A DNA stretch of 64,000 bases from Companilactobacillus nantensis DSM 16982 (lineage in GTDB: Bacteria; Bacillota; Bacilli; Lactobacillales; Lactobacillaceae): contig NZ_AZFV01000003.1 in NCBI RefSeq assembly GCF_001435815.1, forward strand, positions 1 to 64,000. Reading direction: 5' to 3'. Shown here one piece after another: positions 1 through 9,022 of the stretch. The notes beneath the pieces are model-generated. The model was not told where the DNA came from, made no database searches, and saw nothing but the letters and a program-made list of their open reading frames with translations. A program made the position numbers and the translations under genes. Each line of letters begins with the position of its first letter. Position 1 is the first letter of the stretch.

Positions 1-50
1 AGTTACCTCCTACTCGATCTGCTACCAAATTTCTTGCATCCAGATACTAG
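1..50 (+). repeat. Partial copy of the 180-bp structured repeat (right arm only)
   Basis: The first bases match the right outer arm of the dispersed structured repeat found elsewhere in the window. The stretch CAAATTTCTTGCATCCAG followed by ATACTAG parallels the 3' ends of the copies at 20656-20842 and 61981-62156 (CTTGCAACCAGTGGCTAG and CTTGCACCCAGAGGCTAG). The rest of the copy would lie left of the window, so its pairing cannot be tested. Confidence 0.55.
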
Positions 51-133
51 GTTAATTAATTATTTTGATTATGAAATAGCTAATTAATTTAACTTGATTG
101 CTTTATATCAATACTTTGATAATGAAATTAATT

Positions 134-184
134 AAAAAAAGGTCAGACAAATCCGATATTTTCGAAATTGTCTGACCTTTTTTT
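134..184. terminator. Bidirectional intrinsic terminator
   Basis: The 12-bp perfect stem AAGGTCAGACAA / TTGTCTGACCTT (139-150 with 168-179) is flanked by an A-run on the left and a T-run on the right, so it could end transcription from either side. The gene it serves on the plus strand lies outside the window. Positions 51-133 show no gene. Confidence 0.8.
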
Positions 185-252
185 GTGTTGTATTTTATTT
201 GAAAAAGTCAACTGTATTTAGCTAGACAAATAGTCTACAAGAAAATAGTTAA

Positions 253-437
253 ACTAGTCTCAGGGAGAAAACGTTGACCCAGCAGTGGTGTTAGGACGAG
301 CGGTTTTCTCGTTCTTACAGCACAGGACGAATTTTGAGATTCGCGAACTTTGCGAAGCTCAAAATCGAGCTTCGAGACCGTATTTTGGCTCGAAGCGGTC
401 CTCACAGCAGGGTACAACGTTTTCTCCCTGAGGCGGC
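253..437 (-). repeat. Structured repeat, copy A
   Basis: This is a complete copy in minus orientation. The outer arms 259-276 and 415-432 are perfectly complementary over 18 bp. Read on the minus strand, three inner hairpins follow: GCTTCGAG/CTCGAAGC, TTTTGAG..TTCGC/GCGAA..CTCAAAA, and a third whose stem (GTGCTGT...ACACCAC, extended by ACGAG/CTCGT) differs from the other copies yet still pairs. It ends in GCCGCC (432-437) and ACTAGT (253-258). An open reading frame across it is a by-product of the repeat, not a gene. It lies between a terminator and the DUF4044 gene. Confidence 0.85.
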
Positions 438-442
438 ATAAT

Positions 443-479
443 AAAAACACCCTGAATTTTTAACCAATTCAGAGTGCCA
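443..479 (-). terminator. Terminator of the DUF4044 gene
   Basis: On the minus strand CACTCTGAATT and AATTCAGGGTG pair around a short loop and are followed by TTTTTATT. It sits directly after the stop codon of the small minus-strand gene. Confidence 0.75.
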
Positions 480-493
480 AACATCTTATCAGA

Positions 494-610
494 TTAGATA
501 AAACTCATTACGGCACCTAAAATCACACCGCCGATTGTTACTAAGATCATTAACCAAACGACCACTTGTGTAATTTTAGTCAAAGTGCTTTTAGGTTTTT
601 TATCGTCCAA
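494..610 (-). CDS. DUF4044-family small membrane protein
   Basis: A 38-residue reading frame starting MDDKKPKSTLTK, followed by one hydrophobic helix (VVVWLMILVTIGGVILGAV). The lysine-rich N-terminus, T-K-I-T motif and single helix match the DUF4044 proteins (about 35-45 residues) annotated in lactobacilli; the function is unknown. I chose the TTG at 610 because AGGTGGTG lies at a suitable distance before it. GTG codons at 619 and 622 are alternatives, limited by an in-frame stop just upstream. The gene has its own terminator and is divergent from mraZ. Confidence 0.6.
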   Translation of the reverse strand: MDDKKPKSTLTKITQVVVWLMILVTIGGVILGAVMSFI

Positions 611-723
611 AGCTTCCACCACCTAATTCATGTATAGTGAAATGTTACTTCACAAAGCCGAAATATGCAATATTTGTAAGCGCCTATTTCGAAATATGGA
701 AAAATCCCCCACCGCCTGAACTG

Positions 724-729
724 TATAAT
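724..729 (+). promoter_or_regulatory. Candidate -10 box upstream of mraZ
   Basis: A perfect TATAAT lies about 110 bp before mraZ and upstream of the three GTGG boxes. No good -35 hexamer is visible at the usual distance, so the assignment is tentative. Confidence 0.3.
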
Positions 730-772
730 TAGTAACTGCTTTCACATTAATTGACTGATTGTCAAATATCGT

Positions 773-796
773 GTGGTTAAAAGTGGGGAATTGTGG
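773..796 (+). promoter_or_regulatory. Probable MraZ operator (three GTGG boxes)
   Basis: GTGG occurs at 773-776, 783-786 and 793-796, exactly 10 bp apart, i.e. on one face of the helix. MraZ regulators studied in other bacteria bind tandem GTGG or TGGG repeats upstream of mraZ and control their own cluster. The array lies 39 bp before the mraZ start, so autoregulation of the dcw cluster is the likely role. Confidence 0.65.
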
Positions 797-834
797 TAAA
801 TTAGGAAGTGTTAAAGAATCGAGGTGAACTGTCC

Positions 835-1266
835 TTGTTTATGGGTGAATTTCATCACACACTTGATACTAAAGGCCGAATAATCGTGCCTGCTAAGTTT
901 AGAAAGTTGCTTGGTGATAGCTTCGTAATCACCCGAGGCATGGATGGTTGTCTTTTTGGTTATCCCCTTGAACAATGGGATAAGTTGGAGGCACAACTGG
1001 ATAAGTTACCTTTGACTAAAAAGGATGCGCGAGCATTTACTCGGTTCTTTTATTCTGCTGCGGCAGAGGTAGAATTTGACAAACAGGGGCGAATCAATAT
1101 TTCGTCTTCGTTAGTCGGTTTTGCTAAACTAACTAAAAATTGTGTAATTGTCGGTGTTTCTGACCGGATTGAAATCTGGGATGAGGAACGCTGGAATAAA
1201 TTTAGCCAAGAGGCTGAAGATAATTTTGAAGAAATATCGGAGAAAATGACAGACTTTGACTTCTAA
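835..1266 (+). CDS. mraZ: Transcriptional regulator MraZ
   Basis: MraZ is an AbrB-fold DNA-binding protein that heads dcw clusters and regulates them. From TTG 835 the product is 143 residues, the usual length, beginning MFMGEFHH. An upstream GTG would add a tail foreign to the family. GAGGTGA at 821-827 gives a proper 7-nt spacing to TTG. The two family DxxxR repeats are visible: [13 protein letters not shown] near residue 10 and [12 protein letters not shown] near 87. The end overlaps the start of rsmH by 11 bases, so the two are translationally linked. Confidence 0.95.
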   Translation: MFMGEFHHTLDTKGRIIVPAKFRKLLGDSFVITRGMDGCLFGYPLEQWDKLEAQLDKLPLTKKDARAFTRFFYSAAAEVEFDKQGRINISSSLVGFAKLTKNCVIVGVSDRIEIWDEERWNKFSQEAEDNFEEISEKMTDFDF

Positions 1267-2206
1267 TGTATATCAACATAAAACAGTATTATTAAAAGAA
1301 ACTATTGATGAAGTAAATCCCCATGATAATGGAATTTATGTAGACGCTACCTTTGGACGTGGTGGACACACCAAAGAACTCTTGAGTCGAGTACACAATA
1401 GTCATCTTTATGTGTTTGATCGTGATGAAGCTGCTATTGAGGTCGGTGAAAGTATTCAAAATGACGCCAAAATAATTGGCGATAATTCGTTAACATTAAT
1501 ACGTGACAATTTTGAGAATATGCAAGAACGTTTGAACGAACTTGGAGTAGAGAAAGTCGATGGCATTGTTTATGACTTAGGTGTTTCATCACCTCAATTC
1601 GATGATGCTGTTCGTGGCTTTAGTTATAAAAAAGAAGCACGGTTAGATATGCGGATGGATCAAAGACAAGCTCTTGATGCAGAAAAAATTGTTAATGATT
1701 GGACGTACAGTGAATTAGTCGGCATTTTTTATAAGTACAGTGATGAAAAATTTGCTAAACAAATTGCACGTGCCATTGAAAGAACAAGAGAAGATCACCG
1801 AATCACTTCAACATTGGAATTAGCTGATATTATTAAGAATGCTATTCCTGCTGCTGCAAGACGTACTGGTGGTCACCCTGCAAAACGTGTTTTCCAAGCA
1901 ATAAGAATTGCTGTTAATGATGAATTGGGTTCACTTGAGAGATCGCTTGAACAAGCAATTGATCTACTAGCCCCTAAGGGTAGAATCAGCGTTATAACTT
2001 TTCAATCCAAAGAAGATCGTATCGTTAAACATATTTTTAAAGACAATTCCCATGTCGATTTACCAAGAGGACTTCCAGTTATTCCGGACGATATTAAACC
2101 TGTCCTAAAACAAATAACTCGCAAGCCTATATTGCCTAACACTGAAGAATTATCTGAAAATAATCGGGCACACAGTGCCAAATTACGTGTTGTTGAAAAG
2201 ATATAA
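1256..2206 (+). CDS. rsmH: 16S rRNA (cytosine1402-N4)-methyltransferase RsmH
   Basis: SAM-dependent methyltransferase that modifies C1402 in the ribosomal P site; 316 residues, normal for the family. Motifs seen are the SAM loop [10 protein letters not shown], the signature [10 protein letters not shown], and [14 protein letters not shown]. The late family motif usually written SFHSLEDRIVK here reads [11 protein letters not shown], with Gln in place of His. TTG 1256 is the only plausible start in frame, inside the end of mraZ. Confidence 0.93.
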   Translation: MTSNVYQHKTVLLKETIDEVNPHDNGIYVDATFGRGGHTKELLSRVHNSHLYVFDRDEAAIEVGESIQNDAKIIGDNSLTLIRDNFENMQERLNELGVEKVDGIVYDLGVSSPQFDDAVRGFSYKKEARLDMRMDQRQALDAEKIVNDWTYSELVGIFYKYSDEKFAKQIARAIERTREDHRITSTLELADIIKNAIPAAARRTGGHPAKRVFQAIRIAVNDELGSLERSLEQAIDLLAPKGRISVITFQSKEDRIVKHIFKDNSHVDLPRGLPVIPDDIKPVLKQITRKPILPNTEELSENNRAHSAKLRVVEKI

Positions 2207-2221
2207 TGGAGAATTAAGAAT

Positions 2222-2587
2222 ATGAGAGAAGAAAGTACTGCTAGAAACTTACAAGATTATCAAACTGCAGCCCAACCTGAACCGAAAGTTCAAGCGGCTC
2301 CACAAACCCATAGTGTTGCCCTGTCCAAATTTGAAAGTTTTTCAATTGTGGGCTTAGGCTTATTGACCTTGGCGTTAATGATTGCCTTGGTTAGTATTAA
2401 AGTTTCGATGACTTCTTCTCAAAATAAATTGGATAGTCTCACGACGCAAGTAGCCAAAACAAATACAAGCAACGTTAATTTAAGACAAGAGATTTCTGAA
2501 TTAACCAGTTTTGATCGTTTTTCTTCTTTTGCAAAAAAGCATAATTTGAAAATGAGTGACAACAATGTAAGGAACATTTCGAAATGA
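2222..2587 (+). CDS. ftsL: Cell division protein FtsL
   Basis: Bitopic division protein that works with DivIB and DivIC in the divisome. The 121-residue product has a cytoplasmic N-terminus of about 38 residues, one membrane helix (about 40-61, VGLGLLTLALMIALVSI) and an external coiled-coil part. Sequence conservation in FtsL is low; identity rests on topology, size and place between rsmH and the PBP gene. GGAGAA precedes the start. The stop overlaps the next start (ATGA), indicating coupled translation. Confidence 0.88.
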   Translation: MREESTARNLQDYQTAAQPEPKVQAAPQTHSVALSKFESFSIVGLGLLTLALMIALVSIKVSMTSSQNKLDSLTTQVAKTNTSNVNLRQEISELTSFDRFSSFAKKHNLKMSDNNVRNISK

Positions 2588-4752
2588 GTAAGTTCAGAAA
2601 ATTATTTAAAAATAAGGCAAGACGCAATCATTATATTGTTGGTATGGTAATTTTGATTGCGACTGCCTTTTCTTTTATCCTTTTTATCCAAAGATTTGCT
2701 TATATCTCAATGAGTAAGCAATATGATGGCGTAAATTTGGAACAAAGAACAAAACAAAAATATGAACATGTTAATAAAGTTAATGCTAAACGTGGCGATA
2801 TTTTAGATGTTAACGGTGATATGATTGCCGGCGATTCGACGATTTATAATATTTATGCGATTGTTTCTAAAAAGTCGAAGACAACGGATGGTAAGGCAGA
2901 TTATGTAGTTGATCGGGAAAAGACTGCCCGAATTTTGAGTAAATATCTACCATTGTCAGCTAAACAATTACGTCAGTATTTATCACCTAAAAATAAAGAC
3001 CAGTATCAAGTTGAATTTGGTCCATCTGGTCGTGGCTTATCAATTGAAATTAAACGAAAGATTGCTGCTAAAAAATTACCAGGAATTCATTTTGTGGAGT
3101 TGCCTTCAAGATCATATCCGAATGGTGTTTTCGCTACAAACTTAGTTGGCTTCACACAAGCTAATAATGCTAATGATCAAAATAGTAATATTAGTGGTGT
3201 GATGGGTATTGAAAAGTATTTCAACAAAATTTTGGCCGGACGTGATGGTAAGAAAATTACGAAGGTCGATAATAGCGGTAACGAATTGCCTGATTCGCAA
3301 GTGATTGAAAAAAGTTCAGCTGATGGTTCAAATGTTTATTTGACTCTCAACAGTAAAATTCAACAATATACTGAAATTTTAGCTCAATCGATCGATGAGA
3401 AATATGAACCAAAAGATTTACAGATCTTAGTTATGAATGCCAAGACAGGAGCGATTGAAGCGGCCACACAACGCCCAACCTTTAATCCTACAACGGGTAA
3501 GGGTCTGGATACTAGTTGGCGTGATACGCTGGTTGAAGATCAATTTGAACCCGGTTCAGTTATGAAAATTTTGACATTGTCAGCCTCTATTGATTCAGGT
3601 AATTATAATCCCGACGAATTGTATAAATCAGGAACAGTTGAAGTCGGCGGTCGGACGATTGGTGATTGGAACACAGCTGGTTGGGGTTACATTCCACTAT
3701 CTGAAGCATTCACCAGATCTTCCAATGTCGGGATGGTCAAGCTTGAAGAACAAATGGGACCTAAGACTTGGATGCAATATATGAAAAAGTTCCATATCGG
3801 TGATAAAACGGGTATTGAATTGCCTGGCGAAGTGGCCGGAAGTATTTCCTATGAACATTTGAGTGATCAAGCAATGACTTCATTTGGTCAAAGTGTCAAT
3901 GTAAACACGATTCAAATGTTACAGGCATTTTCAGCAATTGCTAATGGCGGAAAGATGATCAAGCCACAAATTATCAAGAAAGTTGTTGATCCAAATACTG
4001 GTAAGACGACGAAAACTTATAAACGTAAAGTCGTTGGTCAGCCAATTAAAGCCAGCACTGCCAAGGAAGTTCAAAAGGCAATGCGTGAAGTCGTTACGAA
4101 GAATTATGGTACTGGTATGGTTTATAATGTCCCTGGAGTAAAGGTTGGAGTTAAAACTGGTACTGCTCAAATTGCTTCACCAGCAGGTGGTTATTTAACA
4201 GGTTCCAATAATTATATTTTCTCAGTTGCTGGGATGATTCCATATAATAATCCTAATTACATTGTCTATGTAACGATGAGACAACCACAAAAAATGACGG
4301 AGGCTCCCGAAAAGATTCTTTCAGAAGTTTTCAATCCGTTAGTTAAGAGATTAGTCAATCAAGGTAAGTCTCCTACCAAAGCTACTGAAGCTGGCAGTCA
4401 GTATGTCAGCATTCCGAGTCTATTGGATAAATCTACTAACGACTCGCTCACAAAGATCAAAGACCTCAACTTACAATCCGGTGTCATCGGTACTGGTAAC
4501 AAGGTAGTTCAACAATTGCCAGCTAGTGGTGAAAAGGTCATGCCTGATCAAAGAATTGTCTTGCTAACCAATGGTGCGATGACAATGCCTGATTTAACTG
4601 GATGGTCAAAAAACGATGTTTTGAAGTTTGCTGAAATAACTGGCAAGCAAGTTACCACAAAAGGTGACGGATATGTCGTTAAACAATCGGTCAAGTCTGG
4701 TCAGGTGATAAATGGGAGTGGTAAAATTATAGTTACATTGAAAAATAAATAA
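2584..4752 (+). CDS. pbpB: Division-specific penicillin-binding protein (PBP2B/FtsI type) with PASTA domains
   Basis: Class B PBP, the septal peptidoglycan transpeptidase. The 722-residue chain has an N-terminal membrane helix (about 19-38), a PBP dimerisation domain, and a transpeptidase domain with catalytic Ser325 in GSVMK, SSN at 379-381 and KTGT from Lys524. Two PASTA domains follow (about 607-662 and 663-722; PSLL... and MPDLTGW...), typical of Gram-positive PBP2B/PBP2x. It overlaps ftsL by 4 bases and is followed 14 bases later by mraY. Confidence 0.95.
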   Translation: MSKFRKLFKNKARRNHYIVGMVILIATAFSFILFIQRFAYISMSKQYDGVNLEQRTKQKYEHVNKVNAKRGDILDVNGDMIAGDSTIYNIYAIVSKKSKTTDGKADYVVDREKTARILSKYLPLSAKQLRQYLSPKNKDQYQVEFGPSGRGLSIEIKRKIAAKKLPGIHFVELPSRSYPNGVFATNLVGFTQANNANDQNSNISGVMGIEKYFNKILAGRDGKKITKVDNSGNELPDSQVIEKSSADGSNVYLTLNSKIQQYTEILAQSIDEKYEPKDLQILVMNAKTGAIEAATQRPTFNPTTGKGLDTSWRDTLVEDQFEPGSVMKILTLSASIDSGNYNPDELYKSGTVEVGGRTIGDWNTAGWGYIPLSEAFTRSSNVGMVKLEEQMGPKTWMQYMKKFHIGDKTGIELPGEVAGSISYEHLSDQAMTSFGQSVNVNTIQMLQAFSAIANGGKMIKPQIIKKVVDPNTGKTTKTYKRKVVGQPIKASTAKEVQKAMREVVTKNYGTGMVYNVPGVKVGVKTGTAQIASPAGGYLTGSNNYIFSVAGMIPYNNPNYIVYVTMRQPQKMTEAPEKILSEVFNPLVKRLVNQGKSPTKATEAGSQYVSIPSLLDKSTNDSLTKIKDLNLQSGVIGTGNKVVQQLPASGEKVMPDQRIVLLTNGAMTMPDLTGWSKNDVLKFAEITGKQVTTKGDGYVVKQSVKSGQVINGSGKIIVTLKNK

Positions 4753-4766
4753 TTAAGGGGATTTTC

Positions 4767-5732
4767 ATGGAATTTAGTCATATTGTTTTCGATATAATTA
4801 GCTCTTTTGCAATCGTGGCCATCTTTATGCCATTTTTGATTGGTTACTTGGTTGCACACAAAGAAGGACAGTCTATTCGCGAAGAGGGTCCAAAGTGGCA
4901 CGAAAAGAAATCAGGAACACCAACAATGGGTGGGCTATTAATTATCATTGCCACATTGATCACTGATATTTGGGTCGGTATTTGGCAAGGTCAATTAACA
5001 CACTCACTATTGATCACAACTTTTGTTATTGTTTTGTACGGTTGTATTGGTTTTATTGATGATTTCATCAAAGTTTTTAAGAAACGTAATTTAGGTTTAC
5101 GTGCTTATCAAAAAGCATTGTTACAAATTGTTGTCGGTATCTTGTTCTTATACGTATATAACGGCGACCAATTTCCAATGAATTTCACGATTCCAGGGCT
5201 ATTATCAATTAACTCTGCCGTGATTTTCGTATTGTTTACATTATTCTGGCTCGTTGGATTTTCAAATGCGACTAACTTAACTGATGGCTTGGATGGATTG
5301 TTAGGTGGTTTAGGAACAATTTCTTATGCTACTTACGGAATCATTTCGTTGAATCAAAATCGTTTTGATTTAGCAATTGTCTGTTTCTCAGTTGTCGGTG
5401 CTTTGTTAGCATTCTTGATTTTTAACCACAAGCCAGCCAAGATTTTTATGGGGGATGTTGGTTCACTAGCACTTGGTGCTGGACTTGCCGCTATTTCAAT
5501 CTTACTTGGTCGTTACTGGTCACTATTGTTGATTGGTTTCGTGTATGTAGTTGAAACAATGAGTGTTATGTTACAAGTCTTTTCATTCAAAGTTTTCCAT
5601 CGTCGAATTTTTAAGATGACACCAATTCACCATCATTTTGAAATGATGGGTTGGACTGAATGGAAAATTGACATTGTCTTTTGGATTGTTGGTGCTATTT
5701 GTTCAGCAATTTATTTAATTTTATTCGTATAG
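4767..5732 (+). CDS. mraY: Phospho-N-acetylmuramoyl-pentapeptide-transferase MraY
   Basis: Integral membrane enzyme that transfers phospho-MurNAc-pentapeptide to undecaprenyl phosphate, giving lipid I. The 321-residue protein has about ten hydrophobic segments. Family motifs include the acidic pair in GFIDDFIKVFKKRNLGL, NATNLTDGLDGL and the histidine cluster PIHHHFEMMGW. AGGGG precedes the ATG. It feeds its product to MurG, encoded two genes downstream. Confidence 0.96.
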   Translation: MEFSHIVFDIISSFAIVAIFMPFLIGYLVAHKEGQSIREEGPKWHEKKSGTPTMGGLLIIIATLITDIWVGIWQGQLTHSLLITTFVIVLYGCIGFIDDFIKVFKKRNLGLRAYQKALLQIVVGILFLYVYNGDQFPMNFTIPGLLSINSAVIFVLFTLFWLVGFSNATNLTDGLDGLLGGLGTISYATYGIISLNQNRFDLAIVCFSVVGALLAFLIFNHKPAKIFMGDVGSLALGAGLAAISILLGRYWSLLLIGFVYVVETMSVMLQVFSFKVFHRRIFKMTPIHHHFEMMGWTEWKIDIVFWIVGAICSAIYLILFV

Positions 5733-5739
5733 GAAGTAA

Positions 5740-7122
5740 ATGATAGCAATGAAAACAGAGAGTAATTATTCAAATAAAAAAATCTTAGTATTAGGCTTAG
5801 CCAAGAGTGGTTTTGCCGTCGCCAAACTTTTGAAAAAAATGGGTTCTGATGTCACAGTTGTTGACTCAAATCCTTTAGAAGGAAATACCGAAGCACAAGC
5901 ATTGATTGATGCCGGCTTTAACGTAATTACTGGTAGTAACGATGCTAGTTTGATTGATGAATCATTCGATTACCTTGTTAAAAATCCTGGAATATTTTAT
6001 TCCAACGAATTGATTCAACAAGCTGAAAAGTTGAAGATTCCAGTTATCACAGAACCTGAGATTGCTTATAGTTTTGCCGACGCTACAATGGTTGGCGTTA
6101 CAGGTACAAACGGTAAAACAACTGTGACAACTTTAATTCAATTAATGTTGAAGCACTCACCTAAGTTCCAAAATTCTTACTATGCCGGAAATATTGGGAT
6201 TCCTATTTCTGACGTAATTCAAAAGGCTACTAAAGATGACGTCGTTGTGACTGAATTATCAAGTTTCCAACTTCAAGGAACTATCGACTTACATCCACAT
6301 GTGGCTGTGTTAAATAATATTTATTCAACACACTTGGATTTTCATAAGACCCGTCCTAATTACATTAAGGCTAAGATGCACATTACTAAGAATCAAACTC
6401 CTGATGATTACTTTGTTATCAATTACAATACTGAAGAGTGGCGTGATTTAGCTAAACAATCACAAGCAAAGATTTTGCCATTTTCAGACAATCAAGAATT
6501 AGACCAGGGTGCTTACGTCAAAGATGATGTTCTTTACTGTAACGGTGAAAAAATCATGACTGCCGATGAGATTAAAATCCCTGGTGAACATAATGTACAA
6601 AATGCACTAGCAGCAATCAGTGTTGCCAAATTATTTGATGTTAAGAATGAAGATATCATTGAAGTCTTATCATCATTTAGAGGTGTCAAGCATAGAATCC
6701 AATATGTCGATACATTTGGTGGACATAAATTCTATAATGATTCTAAAGCAACCAATGTTGAAGCTACAATCGTGGCTTTGACAGCTTTTAAGGCTCCAAT
6801 CACTTTAGTTGCTGGTGGGCTGGATCGTGGTAATGGTTTTGATGAATTAATTCCATCACTCGAAGGTAAGGTTCATAACATGGTTGTTTATGGACAAACA
6901 GCTGATAAATTGATTGAATCAGCTGAAAAAGCTGGCGTTGGCAATATTGTCAAAGTCAACAACCTAACCGAAGCTGTACCAGAAGCTTATAAGCAAAGTA
7001 ATGCTGGCGATGTTATCTTACTTTCACCAGCTGCTGCTAGTTGGGATCAATTCCATACCTTTGAAGAACGCGGCGACCAATTTATTAAAGAGGTCGAAAC
7101 ATTAAAGGGAGAAGTAGAATAA
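5740..7122 (+). CDS. murD: UDP-N-acetylmuramoyl-L-alanine--D-glutamate ligase MurD
   Basis: Cytoplasmic Mur ligase that adds D-Glu to UDP-MurNAc-L-Ala. 460 residues, standard length. The ATP-binding loop GVTGTNGKTT is at about residue 118, with the Mur middle-domain histidine region (STHLDFHKT) and C-terminal domain (NDSKATN, GGLDRGNGFDELIP) in order. ATG 5740 is 3 nt after AGGAAG; ATG 5749 is an alternative start that would drop three residues. murG starts immediately after the stop codon. Confidence 0.95.
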   Translation: MIAMKTESNYSNKKILVLGLAKSGFAVAKLLKKMGSDVTVVDSNPLEGNTEAQALIDAGFNVITGSNDASLIDESFDYLVKNPGIFYSNELIQQAEKLKIPVITEPEIAYSFADATMVGVTGTNGKTTVTTLIQLMLKHSPKFQNSYYAGNIGIPISDVIQKATKDDVVVTELSSFQLQGTIDLHPHVAVLNNIYSTHLDFHKTRPNYIKAKMHITKNQTPDDYFVINYNTEEWRDLAKQSQAKILPFSDNQELDQGAYVKDDVLYCNGEKIMTADEIKIPGEHNVQNALAAISVAKLFDVKNEDIIEVLSSFRGVKHRIQYVDTFGGHKFYNDSKATNVEATIVALTAFKAPITLVAGGLDRGNGFDELIPSLEGKVHNMVVYGQTADKLIESAEKAGVGNIVKVNNLTEAVPEAYKQSNAGDVILLSPAAASWDQFHTFEERGDQFIKEVETLKGEVE

Positions 7123-8232
7123 ATGACAAAAATGCGCATAATCGTCTCCGGTGGTGGTACTGGAGGCCATATCTATCCTGCAATGGCCCTAATTAAGCGT
7201 CTCAAGGAACGTGACTTGATTGATGATGTTCTTTATGTCGGTACTGAAAAAGGCTTAGAGAGTAAAATTGTTAAGAATGCAGGCTTGAACTTTAAAACAA
7301 TTGAAATTCAAGGTTTTAAACGTAGCCTATCATTGGATAACATCAAAACAGTTCAATTATTCCTATCTAGTATTCGAAAATCCCGTAAGATCATAAAAGA
7401 ATTTAAGCCTGATATCGTCATTGGTACTGGTGGATATGTTTCCAGTGCAGTTGTGTATGCTGCTCATACGATGCACATTCCAACCGTAATTCATGAACAA
7501 AACACCATTGCTGGTGTAACGAATAAATTCTTAGGTCATTTTGTTGATAAAATTGCGGTGGCTTTTACTGAAGCAACGGATCAATTTAGTGAAAAGAAGA
7601 AGATTGTTTTCACTGGTAATCCACGTGCTCAAGAAGTTGTCGATATTCAAAAGAATGATCGACTTAAAGAATTTGATTTGGCAGCAGATAAAGATACCGT
7701 GATGATTTTTGGTGGTTCTCGTGGTGCTAAGCCGATTAATCAAGCGACAATTGAAACAATGGACCGTTTTGTAGCGGCCGATTATCAAGTTTTGTTTGTT
7801 ACAGGACGGGTACATTATGACAATGTTGTTAAATTAATCGATTCAAAGTATTTAAAGAGTGCAAATATTGCAGTATTACCATATATTGATAATATGCCAG
7901 AAATTTTACCTGACATTAAATTGATCGTCGGTCGTAGCGGCGCAACAAGTATTGCGGAGATTACAGCATTAGGTATTCCAGCAATCTTCGTACCAAGCCC
8001 TTACGTAACGCATGATCATCAAACGAAAAATGCTATGTCCGTTGCCAAGGTCGGAGCAGCTAAATTGATACCTGAAGCTGAACTTACTTCTGATTCATTA
8101 TTCAAAGCAGTTAATGAAATCATGAGCGATAACAGCGTTCAGGCAGAAATGTCTGAAAAGTCCAAGAATATTGGTGTTCCAGACGCCGCTGATCGCTTGA
8201 TAAAAGTTTTAACAGACTTAGTAAATAAGTGA
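7123..8232 (+). CDS. murG: Lipid II synthase MurG (GlcNAc transferase)
   Basis: Peripheral membrane glycosyltransferase (GT28) that converts lipid I to lipid II with UDP-GlcNAc. 369 residues. The N-terminal glycine loop GGGTGGHIYPAM, the acceptor-side HEQN motif, and the donor-site motif GRSGATSIAEITALG are present. GGGAGAAG lies in the end of murD, 7 nt before the start, so translation is probably coupled. Confidence 0.95.
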   Translation: MTKMRIIVSGGGTGGHIYPAMALIKRLKERDLIDDVLYVGTEKGLESKIVKNAGLNFKTIEIQGFKRSLSLDNIKTVQLFLSSIRKSRKIIKEFKPDIVIGTGGYVSSAVVYAAHTMHIPTVIHEQNTIAGVTNKFLGHFVDKIAVAFTEATDQFSEKKKIVFTGNPRAQEVVDIQKNDRLKEFDLAADKDTVMIFGGSRGAKPINQATIETMDRFVAADYQVLFVTGRVHYDNVVKLIDSKYLKSANIAVLPYIDNMPEILPDIKLIVGRSGATSIAEITALGIPAIFVPSPYVTHDHQTKNAMSVAKVGAAKLIPEAELTSDSLFKAVNEIMSDNSVQAEMSEKSKNIGVPDAADRLIKVLTDLVNK

Positions 8233-8248
8233 TATATGAGGATTAAGA

Positions 8249-8947
8249 GTGTTGAAGAAAAGGATTAGAATAAGTAAAAATAGTCTGATTTTTATAATAG
8301 TTTTTGTCATAATATTGATTGCTTATTTTGGTTCGTCATTGAGTAAGGTTCGAAATATCAATGTTAAAGGTGTCAATGATCTTGGTGCGCAACAAGTTAT
8401 CGACGCAACGAAGATCGACGATAATTCAACACTGCTGAACGTTTTATTGCATCACGGTTCAATTGCCGAAAAAACTGAGAAAAAATTACCATCTATTAAA
8501 TCTATTTCGTTTCGAACACATAATTTACGTGACTTAACAATTCATGTGGAAGAACGTCCGACACTTGGGTACATTTATAAAAATGGTGGTTACTATCGGA
8601 TAATCAATAACGGTCAAGTGCTCAAGCAAAAAATGAGTTCGCCAATTGGCAATTATCCGACTTACAGTGGTTTCAGTGCTAGTCGCTTGAAACAGATGTC
8701 GAACATATACGCTAAGTTACCTAGTAGCGTTAAGACAAATGTGTCTGAGTTTTACAATTCACCGACAAAATTAAATCCATATCGCATCAAAATTGATATG
8801 AATGATGGTAATAAAGTGGTTGCAGACATGCGAACTGTCAAGTCCAAATTGAAATATTATCCAGGGATGGCCGCTCAAATGAAAAAGAAGGGCGTTATAG
8901 ATTTGGAGATTGGAGCCTATTCTTATCCCTTTAAAGGCAAGAAATAG
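8249..8947 (+). CDS. divIB: Cell division protein DivIB (FtsQ family)
   Basis: Bitopic divisome protein. The 232-residue product has a short basic cytoplasmic tail, a membrane helix at about residues 12-29 (LIFIIVFVIILIAYF), a POTRA-like region (VRNINVKGVNDLGAQQV) and the beta domain. Start GTG 8249 is chosen from TGAGGA at 8237-8242. It is shorter than many lactobacillus DivIB proteins because the cytoplasmic tail is minimal. Confidence 0.88.
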   Translation: MLKKRIRISKNSLIFIIVFVIILIAYFGSSLSKVRNINVKGVNDLGAQQVIDATKIDDNSTLLNVLLHHGSIAEKTEKKLPSIKSISFRTHNLRDLTIHVEERPTLGYIYKNGGYYRIINNGQVLKQKMSSPIGNYPTYSGFSASRLKQMSNIYAKLPSSVKTNVSEFYNSPTKLNPYRIKIDMNDGNKVVADMRTVKSKLKYYPGMAAQMKKKGVIDLEIGAYSYPFKGKK

Positions 8948-9022
8948 GTTTAATATAATCATTTTTGTGTTAAAATTTTTTAGTGAATAGATTTTTCTAG
9001 GTAAGGGAGGCTGCCACGATTA

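Noticed and set aside
235-450. 71-codon minus-strand open frame
   Set aside because: It coincides with repeat copy A and follows its stems; no ribosome site and no independent protein signal.
672-690. Possible catabolite (cre) site TTGTAAGCGCCTATTT
   Set aside because: Only the left half matches the consensus.
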